From NCBI RefSeq assembly GCF_004009905.1, contig NZ_ML136892.1, positions 1-32,680 of the forward strand: a DNA stretch of 32,680 bases, given 5' to 3'. The notes below the pieces were generated by a model. It had not been told where the DNA came from and did not search any database. It was given only the letters and a program-made list of their open reading frames with translations. Position numbers and translations under genes: made by a program. Shown here piece after piece: positions 8,401 through 17,310 of the stretch. How positions within the stretch are numbered: position 1 is the first letter of the stretch; every line of letters starts with the position of its first letter. Source of the DNA: Lactobacillus xujianguonis (GTDB lineage Bacteria; Bacillota; Bacilli; Lactobacillales; Lactobacillaceae).

Positions 8401-9996
8401 TTAGTTTAACTTTTGCACACTCTTAAGTAATTCTGCACGTTGAGCTAAGTTGAAGTACAAGTGACCATCATCAACAGAAATACCTTCAATTTCACGACCA
8501 GTAGTGAAATCGTAGTATCCCTTGTAAGTACCAGTACGTCCTACCTTAACCACAATATCATTAAAGGCAATGTAGAAGTTCTTATTCTTAGAGTCATAAG
8601 TAAATCCTTGAACAGGACCAGTACCACCAACAAAGTCACCTTCAGTAGCTCCAACTAAAGTTGGATACCAGTTGTCTCCCTTGCGGTTGAATTCCCAGTA
8701 TTCGTAGCAATCACGTTTTTCATCATAGTTTAAAGTGTACATTTGCTTGTCACTCACAACTACACCATTCTTGAAGTAACGTGGATCACTATCATTACCG
8801 TTCCAGCATTTAATTGTCCAAATCTTGTTGATCAACATGTCACTACGACGAATTTGAACTAATTCTTCTGACTTGTTAGTATCAACATCATTATTGTTAA
8901 CTAAAGCGTAAACATATTTCTTAGTTGATCCCATTGCTTGACCGTGACCAATTGGAACATAAGGACTAACCTTAATGTTTTGAACATAGCTGTTGAACTT
9001 AGACTGTTTCATTGTCAACAAATGTTGTGGTTCAAATGGATCAGTTAATTTACTTAAATCATAACCAACAATGTGACCTTGAATTGAACTAGTGTAACTA
9101 AGCAAACTAGTAAAGGCCCAATTATGAGAAACAGTTACCCCTTCAGGGATGTGACCTACACGGTTGATTTCACCTTCATTAGCAGAGTTAGTCTTAACAC
9201 TGAGCAATACTGGTTGGAAGAGTCTCGTCTTCATAGTAATTCCATTACTGCTCCAAGAGTGAGTATCAGTTTCTGGAGAGTATTCCTTGTTACTAATGTA
9301 GTTTAATGAAGAACCATAGTGAGAATCCCAACTCTTAAGTGAAGTGGTCCCCTTCTTAGGAGTTACCGCATTAGCGTTAGCAATCCCTTCTTTAGTACTC
9401 TTTCTAACGGTAATCTTAGTGCTTGCCTTAGCTTTACCTAAACTGTATTTAACAGTGTAGGTCTTAGGCTTATCACAGTTGATTACATCTTTAGAAATAT
9501 CAACATCTTCATTATCAACTACAGTACCAGTATCGTCGGTAGCATAACTGATTGCATCACTAGCATCGAAAACATAATTACTGTTTCTTACCAAACTTAC
9601 AGTCTTAGGAACAGCAATTTGGTTACGAGCAAAGAATTTTTCATTAACCCAACCAACACGACGACCATCAACATAAATTAACCAATAGGTTGCTTTCTTA
9701 GTCTTAATACTTTGGTTAGATTGAATATGGTTATAACGGAAAACAATGGCATCAGCCACTTTACCTGAAACCTTACCGTTAACCACATTCTTCCAAACTT
9801 TATAATTCTTAGTTCCAGCAACTTTAGTCATTAAGTTATAACTACTAATAACTTGTGCTGGGCTCTTCTTAGTTTCTACAGTTGATGCTGCATCATCAGT
9901 GCTATCTTTAGCAGAAACTAGGTTTGAATATCCAGCTAATAATCCAACAGTTAATGCCATAGCCGAACTGGCTGTTACAATCTTTTTATAATTCAA
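8401..9996 (-). CDS. Secreted GW/SH3-like surface protein with putative beta-propeller C-terminal domain (paralogue 2)
   Basis: Exported protein of unknown function, 531 residues from the TTG start chosen here. An ATG at 10017 is rejected because the ribosome-binding site AGGAGA (10008-10003) would be inside it; TTG at 9996 lies 6 nt after that site and opens a clean signal peptide cleaved after VSA at about residue 29. After a short Ser/Thr/Asp-rich linker comes a GW/SH3-type module (about 57-135, IYVDGRRVGWV, FFARNQI), an Ig-like segment with VKYSLGKAKAS, then the same C-terminal motifs as paralogue 1: TRLFQP, HIPEGVTV, NIKVSPY, GHGQAMGST, PVQGFTY, REIEGIS and AQRAEL. No anchor motif is seen. 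Divergent from clpP, with 10-bp direct repeats upstream. Confidence 0.75.
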   Translation of the reverse strand: MNYKKIVTASSAMALTVGLLAGYSNLVSAKDSTDDAASTVETKKSPAQVISSYNLMTKVAGTKNYKVWKNVVNGKVSGKVADAIVFRYNHIQSNQSIKTKKATYWLIYVDGRRVGWVNEKFFARNQIAVPKTVSLVRNSNYVFDASDAISYATDDTGTVVDNEDVDISKDVINCDKPKTYTVKYSLGKAKASTKITVRKSTKEGIANANAVTPKKGTTSLKSWDSHYGSSLNYISNKEYSPETDTHSWSSNGITMKTRLFQPVLLSVKTNSANEGEINRVGHIPEGVTVSHNWAFTSLLSYTSSIQGHIVGYDLSKLTDPFEPQHLLTMKQSKFNSYVQNIKVSPYVPIGHGQAMGSTKKYVYALVNNNDVDTNKSEELVQIRRSDMLINKIWTIKCWNGNDSDPRYFKNGVVVSDKQMYTLNYDEKRDCYEYWEFNRKGDNWYPTLVGATEGDFVGGTGPVQGFTYDSKNKNFYIAFNDIVVKVGRTGTYKGYYDFTTGREIEGISVDDGHLYFNLAQRAELLKSVQKLN

Positions 9997-10032
9997 ATTA
10001 TTTCTCCTAAAACACATAAATCTTACCTTGTA

Positions 10033-10058
10033 TATTGTAATATAAATTTATTGTAATA
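10033..10058. repeat. 10-bp direct repeat upstream of paralogue 2
   Basis: TATTGTAATA occurs at 10033-10042 and again at 10049-10058, a 16-nt period. It lies 37-62 nt upstream of the TTG start, where promoter elements for the minus-strand gene are expected. It could be a regulator site or chance in an AT-rich stretch. Confidence 0.5.
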
Positions 10059-10084
10059 AAAAATACAAAATTAATACACTTTGT

Positions 10085-10113
10085 TTGACATGAATAATAG
10101 TAAGTGATTTAAT
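10085..10113 (+). promoter_or_regulatory. Sigma-A promoter of clpP
   Basis: TTGACA (10085-10090), 17-nt spacer, TTTAAT (10108-10113). The -10 box abuts the CIRCE element, so a bound HrcA would cover the start of transcription. Confidence 0.8.
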
Positions 10114-10139
10114 TAGCACTGTACCTATAAGAGTGCTAA
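10113..10139 (+). promoter_or_regulatory. CIRCE element (HrcA operator) upstream of clpP
   Basis: TTAGCACTG (10113-10121), nine bases, GAGTGCTAA (10131-10139). It matches the CIRCE consensus TTAGCACTC-N9-GAGTGCTAA except for the ninth base (G in place of C). It overlaps the clpP -10 box and initiation region, implying heat-shock control by HrcA. No CtsR heptad repeat (GGTCAAA type) was noticed beside it. Confidence 0.88.
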
Positions 10140-10171
10140 TTAAAGATTTTAAAAATTTAGGAGGCAGATTT

Positions 10172-10756
10172 ATGCTTGTACCTACAGTTATTGAACAAAC
10201 TACTCGTGGAGAACGCGCATATGACATTTACTCACGTCTATTAAAAGACCGCATTATCATGTTGAGTGGTGAAATTAACGACCAAATGGCTAACTCAATC
10301 ATTGCTCAATTATTATTCCTTGATGCACAAGACAACACTAAAGACATTTCTCTTTACATCAACTCACCAGGTGGTGTGATTACTTCTGGTTTAGCAATCA
10401 TGGATACGATGAACTTTATTAAGTCAGACGTTTCTACGATTGCCATCGGGATGGCTGCTTCAATGGCATCTATTCTTTTAACTAGTGGTACTAAAGGCAA
10501 GCGTTTTGCATTACCTAACTCAACTGTCTTGATTCACCAACCATTAGGTGGAGCTCAAGGTCAACAAACTGATATTCAAATCGCTGCTAACGAAATTTTG
10601 AAGAGTCGTAAGAAGATTAACGAAATTTTGCACGAAACTACTGGCCAACCTTTGGAAAAGATCCAAAAGGATACTGAACGTGATAACTACTTAACAGCTG
10701 AAGAAGCTAAGGAATATGGCTTGATTGACGAAATTATGGTCAATAAAAAGAAGTAA
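10172..10756 (+). CDS. clpP: ATP-dependent Clp protease proteolytic subunit
   Basis: Serine protease subunit that forms a tetradecameric chamber and degrades proteins fed by Clp ATPases. 194 residues, family-typical. The catalytic triad is visible: Ser97 in GMAASMAS, His122 in IHQPLGG and Asp171. The chosen ATG is 7 nt after AGGAGG (10159-10164). A GTG at 10133 would extend the frame by 13 residues but lies inside the CIRCE element and upstream of the ribosome-binding site, so it is rejected. The gene stands alone with its own promoter, operator and terminator. Confidence 0.97.
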   Translation: MLVPTVIEQTTRGERAYDIYSRLLKDRIIMLSGEINDQMANSIIAQLLFLDAQDNTKDISLYINSPGGVITSGLAIMDTMNFIKSDVSTIAIGMAASMASILLTSGTKGKRFALPNSTVLIHQPLGGAQGQQTDIQIAANEILKSRKKINEILHETTGQPLEKIQKDTERDNYLTAEEAKEYGLIDEIMVNKKK

Positions 10757-10773
10757 TACTTAGCTTAAGGTCT

Positions 10774-10810
10774 AAAAAAGAGTTTGGAATTAATTTCCAA
10801 ACTCTTTTTT
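10774..10810. terminator. Bidirectional terminator between clpP and whiA
   Basis: AAAAAGAGTTTGGAA (10775-10789) pairs with TTCCAAACTCTTTTT (10795-10809). T-runs occur on both strands and the clpP and whiA genes converge on it. The stem is the same as at 8360-8393. Confidence 0.88.
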
Positions 10811-11746
10811 CTATGCTCTTAAACTGTCAGCTATTTCACGAATTTTTTTAAAGCGATGATTAACTCCGGATTTAGAAATAGGCCCATCAGGTACTTGCGC
10901 TGCAACATCTTTCAATGAAAGCTCTGGGTGCTGCAAACGAAAACGAGCTAAAGTCTGCAATTTTTCGGGCAAACTATCAATGCCTTCCTGCTCTTCAATC
11001 ACTTGAATATCCTCGATTTGCTTAGCAGCGGCATTGGCTGTCTTTTTAAGATTTGCAGTATCGCAATTAACCAAGCGATTAACAGAATTGCGCATATCCC
11101 GCATAATTCTGAGATCTTCAAATGAAAGCATGGCATTTAAGGCTCCAACAATATGCAGAAAATCGCCAATCTTTTCTGCTTCCTTAAGATAAGCAATATA
11201 GCCACTTCGTCTTTTAGTGATTTTGGCATTTAAATAAAAGAACTTATTCATCAGCTCTGCCAAATCACGATTATGGTCTTCGTATGTCGAATAAATTTCC
11301 AGATGATATCTACTTGTCTCTGGATTATTGACACTACCACCGGCCAAAAAGGCCCCGCGTAAATACGACATTGCGCCTTCGCGAGAATTCATAATTCGCT
11401 TGGGAATTCTAGTAATCAATCCTTCCTCAGAATCCCAAATCAGCAAGCTTTCCATAATTTCTTTAACGTGTTGCTGCAAACGTACTAAATATTGATTATT
11501 CTTTTTTAGTTTCATTTTTCGCGAAACAATTAAAAGAGGCTCAATCCCAAAAGCCACTTTAATTAATTTGAACACGCGACGCGCAATTGCTGGATTTTCA
11601 GTCGTAATATCCAAACTAAACTGGTGATCATGCAAGTTTAAAACACCATTCATTCGCAAAAAAGCAGCTAATTCCGCCTTGGCATGTTCTGGGTGTACCT
11701 CCAGCGAAGTTAGCTCCTTTTTGACATCACTAGCATAACTAGCCAT
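10811..11746 (-). CDS. whiA: WhiA-family DNA-binding protein
   Basis: Homologue of the sporulation/cell-division regulator WhiA; in non-sporulating Firmicutes it affects cell division and chromosome segregation. 311 residues: an N-terminal LAGLIDADG-like fold (the FLRMNGVL and YLRGAFLAGGSVNNP segments) and a C-terminal helix-turn-helix (about 265-305, LSLKDVAAQVPDGPISKSGVNHR in two steps). Its ATG overlaps the yvcK stop by one base (TAATG), so it is translationally coupled. It is the last gene of rapZ-yvcK-whiA, the conserved Gram-positive order. Confidence 0.95.
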   Translation of the reverse strand: MASYASDVKKELTSLEVHPEHAKAELAAFLRMNGVLNLHDHQFSLDITTENPAIARRVFKLIKVAFGIEPLLIVSRKMKLKKNNQYLVRLQQHVKEIMESLLIWDSEEGLITRIPKRIMNSREGAMSYLRGAFLAGGSVNNPETSRYHLEIYSTYEDHNRDLAELMNKFFYLNAKITKRRSGYIAYLKEAEKIGDFLHIVGALNAMLSFEDLRIMRDMRNSVNRLVNCDTANLKKTANAAAKQIEDIQVIEEQEGIDSLPEKLQTLARFRLQHPELSLKDVAAQVPDGPISKSGVNHRFKKIREIADSLRA

Positions 11747-12783
11747 TAATCATCATCCATTCTTTTCCGTGACATTGCCTCAAATGCCAAATTGATTATT
11801 TCCTTACCTACTTTGTGACCATCATGAAATACTAAACCGTGTCGTTGATCAATAAAGTCATCAGTAATAACGCGACAATTTTGTTCGCGTAAACCTTCAA
11901 AATCATTACGAACAGGCTCTAAATAGGCATCATAATCTTCAGGGTGAAATTTAGTCATATCGATTTTGGCACCATTGACTAAAGCTGTATTGATAAAATG
12001 ACCGCCTAAATGATCATTAATTACCCGGACGTGGTCTGCATCACTAAAGTGATCAGTTTCCCCGCGCTGAGTCATAATGTTACAGATATAAATTACTTCT
12101 GCTTTGGTTTCTCTAACAGCTTCACCTAGATTGGAAATCATTAAGTTAGGCAAAATAGAAGTAAATAAACTACCGGGCCCTAAAACTACGGCATCAGCCT
12201 GCATAATTGCCGCTAAAACAGGCAAAACTGCCTTAGGAGTTTCATTAGAATTCGTATCTGTAACCCAAACTCGCTTAATACGCTTATCTTTTGAAGTGAT
12301 TTCCGTTTCACCCACTTCAGTTGAACCATCCACAAATTCTGCATTCAGAGTTAATGGTTCATTAGAAGCTGGAAAGACGTGCCCATCCACCTTCATCATC
12401 TTAGATAAAGATTGGACCGCATCAAAAATATTGCCATGCATTTCATTTAAGGCTGCAATAATTAAATTGCCAATCGCATGTCCTGAGAAGAATGAGTCGG
12501 AAGAATCAAAGCGATATTGAAAAATATTTTTTTCTTCTTGAGAAATATCACTTAAAGATACTAAAACATTACGAATGTCACCAGGTGGGACAACGTTAAT
12601 AAAGTTTCTAATTGACCCAGAGGACCCACCATCATCAGAAACCGTTACAATGGCCGTAATTTCGGCATTCTGATCTTTTAAAGCATTAAGAATAACTGGT
12701 AAACCTGTTCCGCCACCAATTACCACTACTCGTGGGCGTCTTCCCTTAATGACACGCACAATTCTGGTTTCGCCATATGCCAT
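11746..12783 (-). CDS. yvcK: YvcK/GlmR family gluconeogenesis and cell-wall factor
   Basis: CofD/UPF0052-fold protein that in B. subtilis (GlmR) binds UDP-GlcNAc and is needed for growth and cell shape on gluconeogenic carbon. 345 residues from the chosen start. Glycine-rich IGGGTGLPV at about 22-30, [10 protein letters not shown] and the [13 protein letters not shown] segment are characteristic. A longer frame reaches an upstream start at 12837, but the ATG at 12783 follows GAGGTG with 6-nt spacing and leaves 10 nt after rapZ, so it is preferred. It lies between rapZ and whiA in one operon. Confidence 0.95.
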   Translation of the reverse strand: MAYGETRIVRVIKGRRPRVVVIGGGTGLPVILNALKDQNAEITAIVTVSDDGGSSGSIRNFINVVPPGDIRNVLVSLSDISQEEKNIFQYRFDSSDSFFSGHAIGNLIIAALNEMHGNIFDAVQSLSKMMKVDGHVFPASNEPLTLNAEFVDGSTEVGETEITSKDKRIKRVWVTDTNSNETPKAVLPVLAAIMQADAVVLGPGSLFTSILPNLMISNLGEAVRETKAEVIYICNIMTQRGETDHFSDADHVRVINDHLGGHFINTALVNGAKIDMTKFHPEDYDAYLEPVRNDFEGLREQNCRVITDDFIDQRHGLVFHDGHKVGKEIINLAFEAMSRKRMDDD

Positions 12784-12793
12784 CTTCTCACCT

Positions 12794-13669
12794 CTATTTT
12801 CTAATGTAACGACTAATTTCTCGATGAGTAATATCAACAGGATATTTTTTAGCTAAATCTCGCGCTAATTGTTGCGCAATTGACACACTACGGTGCTGAC
12901 CGCCAGTACAGCCAATCGCAATGGTTAACTTTTCTTTACCTTCTTTAATATAGCCAGGAATGGCTGTCTCAAGTAGATCAAGCAACTTTTGATAGAAGAC
13001 TTGTGTTTCTTCGTTAGTCATTACGTAATCAAAAACCCGCTTGTCTAAGCCAGTAAATGGCCGCAATTCTGGAATATAAAATGGATTAGGCAAAAAACGC
13101 ACATCCATTACTACGTCAGCATCAATTGGCATCCCATATTTAAAACCAAAAGACATTACTTCAATTGAAAATGGTTGGCGTTTTCGATCGCTAAATTCAT
13201 TTAATAAACGTTGCTTTAATTGCTTAGTAGTTAAGTTTGAGGTGTCAATCAGATAATTAGAGCGATTTTTAATGGGTGTTAAAATATCACGCTCTGCTTT
13301 AATCCCATCTAATAAACGCCCACTTGTAGCTAGCGGCGGTAAACGCCGAGTCTCTTTATAACGTGCTACTAAAGTATCATCAGAAGAATCTAAGAAGAGA
13401 ATTGTAGCTTGTGCCTTCCCATTATCTTCAAGAGAATTAACTTCATTGAGTAGATCTTTATAAAAGCTCTTAACCCGTAAGTCAATTACCACTGCTACTT
13501 TTTTGAAGTCATTAGAATTAATCATTAAATCCCAAAAACTTCCAAGCAAGGTTGGTGGTAAATTATCTACCACGAAATAACCCATATCTTCTAGAGCATG
13601 AGCAGTCACTGTTTTTCCAGCGCCACTCATCCCCGTTACGATCAGCAATTGCTTTTTATCCTCAGCCAT
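12794..13669 (-). CDS. rapZ: RapZ/YvcJ nucleotide-binding protein
   Basis: P-loop protein; the E. coli homologue is an RNA-binding adaptor for RNase E control of glmS, and the B. subtilis one (YvcJ) hydrolyses GTP and affects competence. 291 residues. Walker A GMSGAGKT at 13-20, DNLPP shortly after, and the C-terminal [10 protein letters not shown] motif are intact. The start at 13669 follows GGAGG with 6-nt spacing; an in-frame start at 13693 lies upstream of that site and is rejected. It is the first gene of rapZ-yvcK-whiA and has an extended -10 promoter just upstream. Confidence 0.95.
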   Translation of the reverse strand: MAEDKKQLLIVTGMSGAGKTVTAHALEDMGYFVVDNLPPTLLGSFWDLMINSNDFKKVAVVIDLRVKSFYKDLLNEVNSLEDNGKAQATILFLDSSDDTLVARYKETRRLPPLATSGRLLDGIKAERDILTPIKNRSNYLIDTSNLTTKQLKQRLLNEFSDRKRQPFSIEVMSFGFKYGMPIDADVVMDVRFLPNPFYIPELRPFTGLDKRVFDYVMTNEETQVFYQKLLDLLETAIPGYIKEGKEKLTIAIGCTGGQHRSVSIAQQLARDLAKKYPVDITHREISRYIRK

Positions 13670-13692
13670 GATGTGCCTCCATCCTCCGCTCA

Positions 13693-13701
13693 ATTATAAC
13701 A
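13693..13701 (-). promoter_or_regulatory. Extended -10 promoter of rapZ-yvcK-whiA
   Basis: TGTTATAAT on the minus strand (13701-13693) is a perfect -10 with an extended TG. A weak -35 (TTAGTA, 13721-13716) is at 17-nt spacing. The predicted leader is short, about 17 nt. Confidence 0.65.
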
Positions 13702-13764
13702 TACCGGGTGTTTCTTACTAATTTTTTTAGCATACTCCATTCCAGAATTATCGTGGTCAGAAAC

Positions 13765-13844
13765 AGAAATAGCCGACTATAGTTACGAACATAAATTAAG
13801 CACTACGTGCTTCAATTTAGTTCTGCACTATCTCGGCTATTTCT
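13765..13844. repeat. 80-nt nested palindrome between rapZ and the HdeD-like gene
   Basis: A long imperfect hairpin: AGAAATAGCCGA (13765-13776) pairs perfectly with TCGGCTATTTCT (13833-13844); then ATAGT/ACTAT (13779-13783/13827-13831), GAAC/GTTC (13787-13790/13820-13823), TAAATT/AATTTA (13792-13797/13814-13819) and AAGCAC/GTGCTT (13798-13803/13807-13812), with a TAC loop. No T-run follows on either strand, so it is not a normal terminator. It could be a small non-autonomous mobile palindrome (MITE-like), an RNA processing signal or a structured small RNA. Confidence 0.7.
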
Positions 13845-13874
13845 CGAGAAGTTTCTTCCCACTCACTTAAAAAA

Positions 13875-14417
13875 TTAGCGGTGCATCCAAGCAACTACAA
13901 TTTCATTAATTCCGAATACTAACAACCAAAAAGCAACTAACCAAATCAAACTTAAAGCTGCTAAGACTGGGTTCAAAATTAAGAAAAATGCAAGAATTAA
14001 ACTCAAAATGTTCATAATCAAGTTAAACAAGAAGTAACCATTTGAAAAGTCCTTCAAGTGCCATGAAAAGACAATCCCAACTACTGAGTCCACAAAGAAC
14101 CAGATAGCAAACAAGTAGGCAATGGTTAAACCACCAATGTCATATGAACATAAGAACAAAATCCCAATGATGATATCTAGAATCCCAGAAACTAAAGTTA
14201 CCCAACTCCGCACAAAGAAATCACGGAAACGAGTATAAGCTGAAATCCAAACCACACCTTGAACAATTGATAGAACAGCAAAGATTAAAACAAAGGCATG
14301 TAATCCCTTTTCTGGGTGACGAAGAAGCAAAAATGCGGCAACAATCATTAAGATACCGGCAATTAATGCTCCCCAGTCAAAGCCCCGATTGTTTCTTGAA
14401 CTAGAAAAAATATCCAT
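13875..14417 (-). CDS. HdeD/DUF308-family membrane protein
   Basis: Small integral membrane protein of 180 residues with about six hydrophobic helices and the paired-repeat look of the HdeD family (GALIAGILMIVAAF..., SWVTLVSGILDIIIGILF). The E. coli founder is linked to acid resistance, but function in lactobacilli is not established. Two ATG codons are possible: 14423 directly abuts AAGGAGG (no spacing) while 14417 is 6 nt away, so 14417 is chosen. It starts 40 nt after uvrA on the same strand and may be read from the same transcript. No terminator was seen between them. Confidence 0.8.
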   Translation of the reverse strand: MDIFSSSRNNRGFDWGALIAGILMIVAAFLLLRHPEKGLHAFVLIFAVLSIVQGVVWISAYTRFRDFFVRSWVTLVSGILDIIIGILFLCSYDIGGLTIAYLFAIWFFVDSVVGIVFSWHLKDFSNGYFLFNLIMNILSLILAFFLILNPVLAALSLIWLVAFWLLVFGINEIVVAWMHR

Positions 14418-14457
14418 TTTCATCCTCCTTGCTACATATTCTACACTTATTCACTCG

Positions 14458-17310
14458 TTATTGCTCGTGCTTTTTTTCTGCAGCAAGAGTTAATGCAGTA
14501 TCCCGCTCAAGAACTGGTTTAAGATATTGACCTGTATAACTTTCCTTAACTTTGACTAATTCTTCAGGGGTACCAGTAGCAACTACATTACCGCCACCTT
14601 CACCGCCCTCAGGTCCTAAGTCGATTAACCAGTCAGCGCATTTAATGACGTCTAAATTGTGTTCAATAATTAACACAGTATTTCCTTGATCAACCAAACG
14701 TTGTAAAACTTCCATTAAACGCTTGATATCATCGGTATGTAAACCAGTGGTTGGCTCATCAAGAATGTAGAAGTTTTTACCAGTTGAAAGTCTTTGCAAT
14801 TCAGCTGCTAACTTCATTCTTTGCGCTTCACCACCAGACAAAGTTGTAGCTGATTGCCCCAATTTAACGTAACCTAAACCAACATCAACAATGGTCTGCA
14901 ATTTGCGTTCAATTTTAGGAATATTCTTAAAGAACTTAGTTGCTTCGCTAATCGTCATATCAAGCACTTGCGCAATATTCTTTTCACGATAAGTAACTTC
15001 CAAAGTTTCTGAATTGTAACGCGTCCCATGACAAACTTCACAAGGAACATAAACATCAGGTAGGAAGTTCATTTCAATCTTAATGATCCCGTCACCATGG
15101 CAGGCCTCACAGCGTCCGCCTTTAACATTAAAGGAGAATCTGGCCTTGGTGTATCCCCGCATCTTAGCTTCATTGGTTTGAGCAAACAGTGCCCGAATAT
15201 CGTCAAAAACGCTAGTATACGTTGCTGGATTACTCCGCGGAGTTCGCCCAATTGGACTTTGGTCAATGTCAATGATCTTTTCAATATTCTTATAACCAGA
15301 AATGCTCTTATACTTCCCAGGTTTGGTTGAATTATTATTTAACTTTTGTGCCAATGCCCGCTTCAAGATCATATTAACTAAAGTGGATTTTCCTGAACCA
15401 GAAACCCCCGTCACTACTGTTAACTTACCCAAAGGGAAATCAACATTAATGTTCTTTAAATTGTTTTCGGCGGCACCCTTAATGGTAATCTTCTTACCAT
15501 TTCCCTTTCTTCGCTTTAAAGGAACAGGTACAAACTTCTTACCAGCTAAATATTGACCAGTTAAAGAATTAGGGTTGGCCTCAACTTCTTCAGGAGTACC
15601 AGCTGCCATGACTTTACCGCCATAAACACCAGCTCCAGGTCCCATATCAACCAAGTAATCGGCTTGCCGCATGGTCTCATCATCGTGTTCAACCACAATT
15701 AAAGAATTATCTAAATCACGCATCCGCTTCAAAGAATGAATCAAACGATCATTATCTCTTTGATGCAATCCAATTGAAGGCTCGTCTAGAACGTACATTA
15801 CTCCTGACAAATTGGAACCAATTTGCGTAGCTAACCGAATCCGTTGTGCTTCTCCCCCAGATAAAGTGTTAGCCGAACGGGATAATGTCAAATAATCTAA
15901 GCCAACACTATCAAGAAAGCTAAGTCGATCCTTAACCTCTTTTAAAATTGGCTTTGCAATGGTAGTCTTTTGTTCATTAAAGGATAACTGCTTAAAGAAA
16001 TAGAGTGCTTTATTGATCGACAAATCTGATGCCTGAGCGATGTCCTTATGCCCCACTTTAACAGCCAAAGCTTTTTCATTGAGCCGCTTACCATGACAAA
16101 CAGAACAAGTTAACTCAGTCATATATTTGCCCATAGCATCCCGCATAAACTTGGACATTGGGTGATGATAACGACGGTCTACATTATCCAGCACTCCTTC
16201 AAATGGCTGGATCGTATCATTAACGCCAAAATCACCAGTGACATGGAATTTCACCGCTTTAGTTGAACCATGCAAAATAATTTCTTTTTGGCGTTTAGTC
16301 AATTTGCTAAATGGCTTGTCCATCGGAATCTTTAACGCAGCACAAGCTTGTTCAAGCATGGCAGAGTAATACTTAGAATTCTTCCAAGGAACTAAAGCAC
16401 CTTCTGCCAGAGTTTTACTCTTATCTGGAATAACTAAATCCTCGTCAACCGATAATTTCATACCTAACCCATCACAAGCAGGACATGCACCAAATGGTGC
16501 GTTAAATGAGAATAATCTTGGTTCCATCTCCCCAACTGTAAAGCCACATTTTGGACAAGCATAGTATTCGGAGAAGTTAAGCATTTCACCGCCGATGACA
16601 TCAACATTCATATAACCATCAGATAAACGCAAGGCAGCTTCGACGGAATCAAATAATCGCGACCGAATACTTTCTTTGACAATCAATCGGTCGACTACGA
16701 TATCAATTGAGTGCCGTTTATTTTTGGCTAAAGCAAAATCTTCACCAATTTCATGCATCTCACCATCAACAATCACCCGTACATAACCGGCACGTTGCAC
16801 CCGTTTAAAGACCTCTTTATGTTCACCGCGCTTTTCACGAATAACTGGGGCTAATAATTGAATTTTGGTCCGCTCTGGCAAAGCCATAATTCGATCAACC
16901 ATTTGATCAACACTTTGACGCTCAATAACCGTTCCATCGTTAGGACAAACTGGCGTCCCTACTCTTGCCCACAACAAACGCAAATAATCATTAATTTCAG
17001 TCACAGTTCCGACTGTAGAACGAGGGTTGTGCGAAGTTGTCTTTTGATCAATTGAAATCGCTGGATTTAAGCCATCGATTGAATCCACATCAGGTTTATC
17101 CATTTGCCCCAAAAATTGACGGGCATAGCTAGATAAAGATTGGACGTAACGCCGGCGCCCTTCAGCATAAAGGGTGTCAAAAGCAAGAGAACTTTTTCCT
17201 GAACCAGAAAGACCGGTAACTACGACTAACTTACCTTTGGGAATCGTCAAATTGATATTTTTTAAATTATGTTCGCGCGCACCGCGAATAACAATCTTAT
17301 CATTTGCCAT
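14458..17310 (-). CDS. uvrA: UvrABC system protein A
   Basis: Damage-recognition ATPase of nucleotide excision repair. 950 residues, full length. It has two ABC ATPase modules (Walker [10 protein letters not shown] near the N-terminus and GVSGSGKST in the second half; two LSGGEAQR signatures; LDEPSIGLH and LDEPTTGLH) and zinc-binding cysteine pairs (CPKC...CPAC and CEAC...CEVC). The ATG overlaps the last 11 nt of uvrB, so the two are translationally coupled. Expected to be SOS-induced through the LexA-type box upstream of uvrB. Confidence 0.98.
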   Translation of the reverse strand: MANDKIVIRGAREHNLKNINLTIPKGKLVVVTGLSGSGKSSLAFDTLYAEGRRRYVQSLSSYARQFLGQMDKPDVDSIDGLNPAISIDQKTTSHNPRSTVGTVTEINDYLRLLWARVGTPVCPNDGTVIERQSVDQMVDRIMALPERTKIQLLAPVIREKRGEHKEVFKRVQRAGYVRVIVDGEMHEIGEDFALAKNKRHSIDIVVDRLIVKESIRSRLFDSVEAALRLSDGYMNVDVIGGEMLNFSEYYACPKCGFTVGEMEPRLFSFNAPFGACPACDGLGMKLSVDEDLVIPDKSKTLAEGALVPWKNSKYYSAMLEQACAALKIPMDKPFSKLTKRQKEIILHGSTKAVKFHVTGDFGVNDTIQPFEGVLDNVDRRYHHPMSKFMRDAMGKYMTELTCSVCHGKRLNEKALAVKVGHKDIAQASDLSINKALYFFKQLSFNEQKTTIAKPILKEVKDRLSFLDSVGLDYLTLSRSANTLSGGEAQRIRLATQIGSNLSGVMYVLDEPSIGLHQRDNDRLIHSLKRMRDLDNSLIVVEHDDETMRQADYLVDMGPGAGVYGGKVMAAGTPEEVEANPNSLTGQYLAGKKFVPVPLKRRKGNGKKITIKGAAENNLKNINVDFPLGKLTVVTGVSGSGKSTLVNMILKRALAQKLNNNSTKPGKYKSISGYKNIEKIIDIDQSPIGRTPRSNPATYTSVFDDIRALFAQTNEAKMRGYTKARFSFNVKGGRCEACHGDGIIKIEMNFLPDVYVPCEVCHGTRYNSETLEVTYREKNIAQVLDMTISEATKFFKNIPKIERKLQTIVDVGLGYVKLGQSATTLSGGEAQRMKLAAELQRLSTGKNFYILDEPTTGLHTDDIKRLMEVLQRLVDQGNTVLIIEHNLDVIKCADWLIDLGPEGGEGGGNVVATGTPEELVKVKESYTGQYLKPVLERDTALTLAAEKKHEQ

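Noticed and set aside
10133..10171. Longer clpP start at GTG 10133
   Set aside because: The start lies in the CIRCE element and upstream of the strong AGGAGG; ClpP family length fits ATG 10172.
12784..12837. Longer yvcK start overlapping rapZ
   Set aside because: ATG 12783 has a good ribosome-binding site and the extra 18 residues do not resemble the family.
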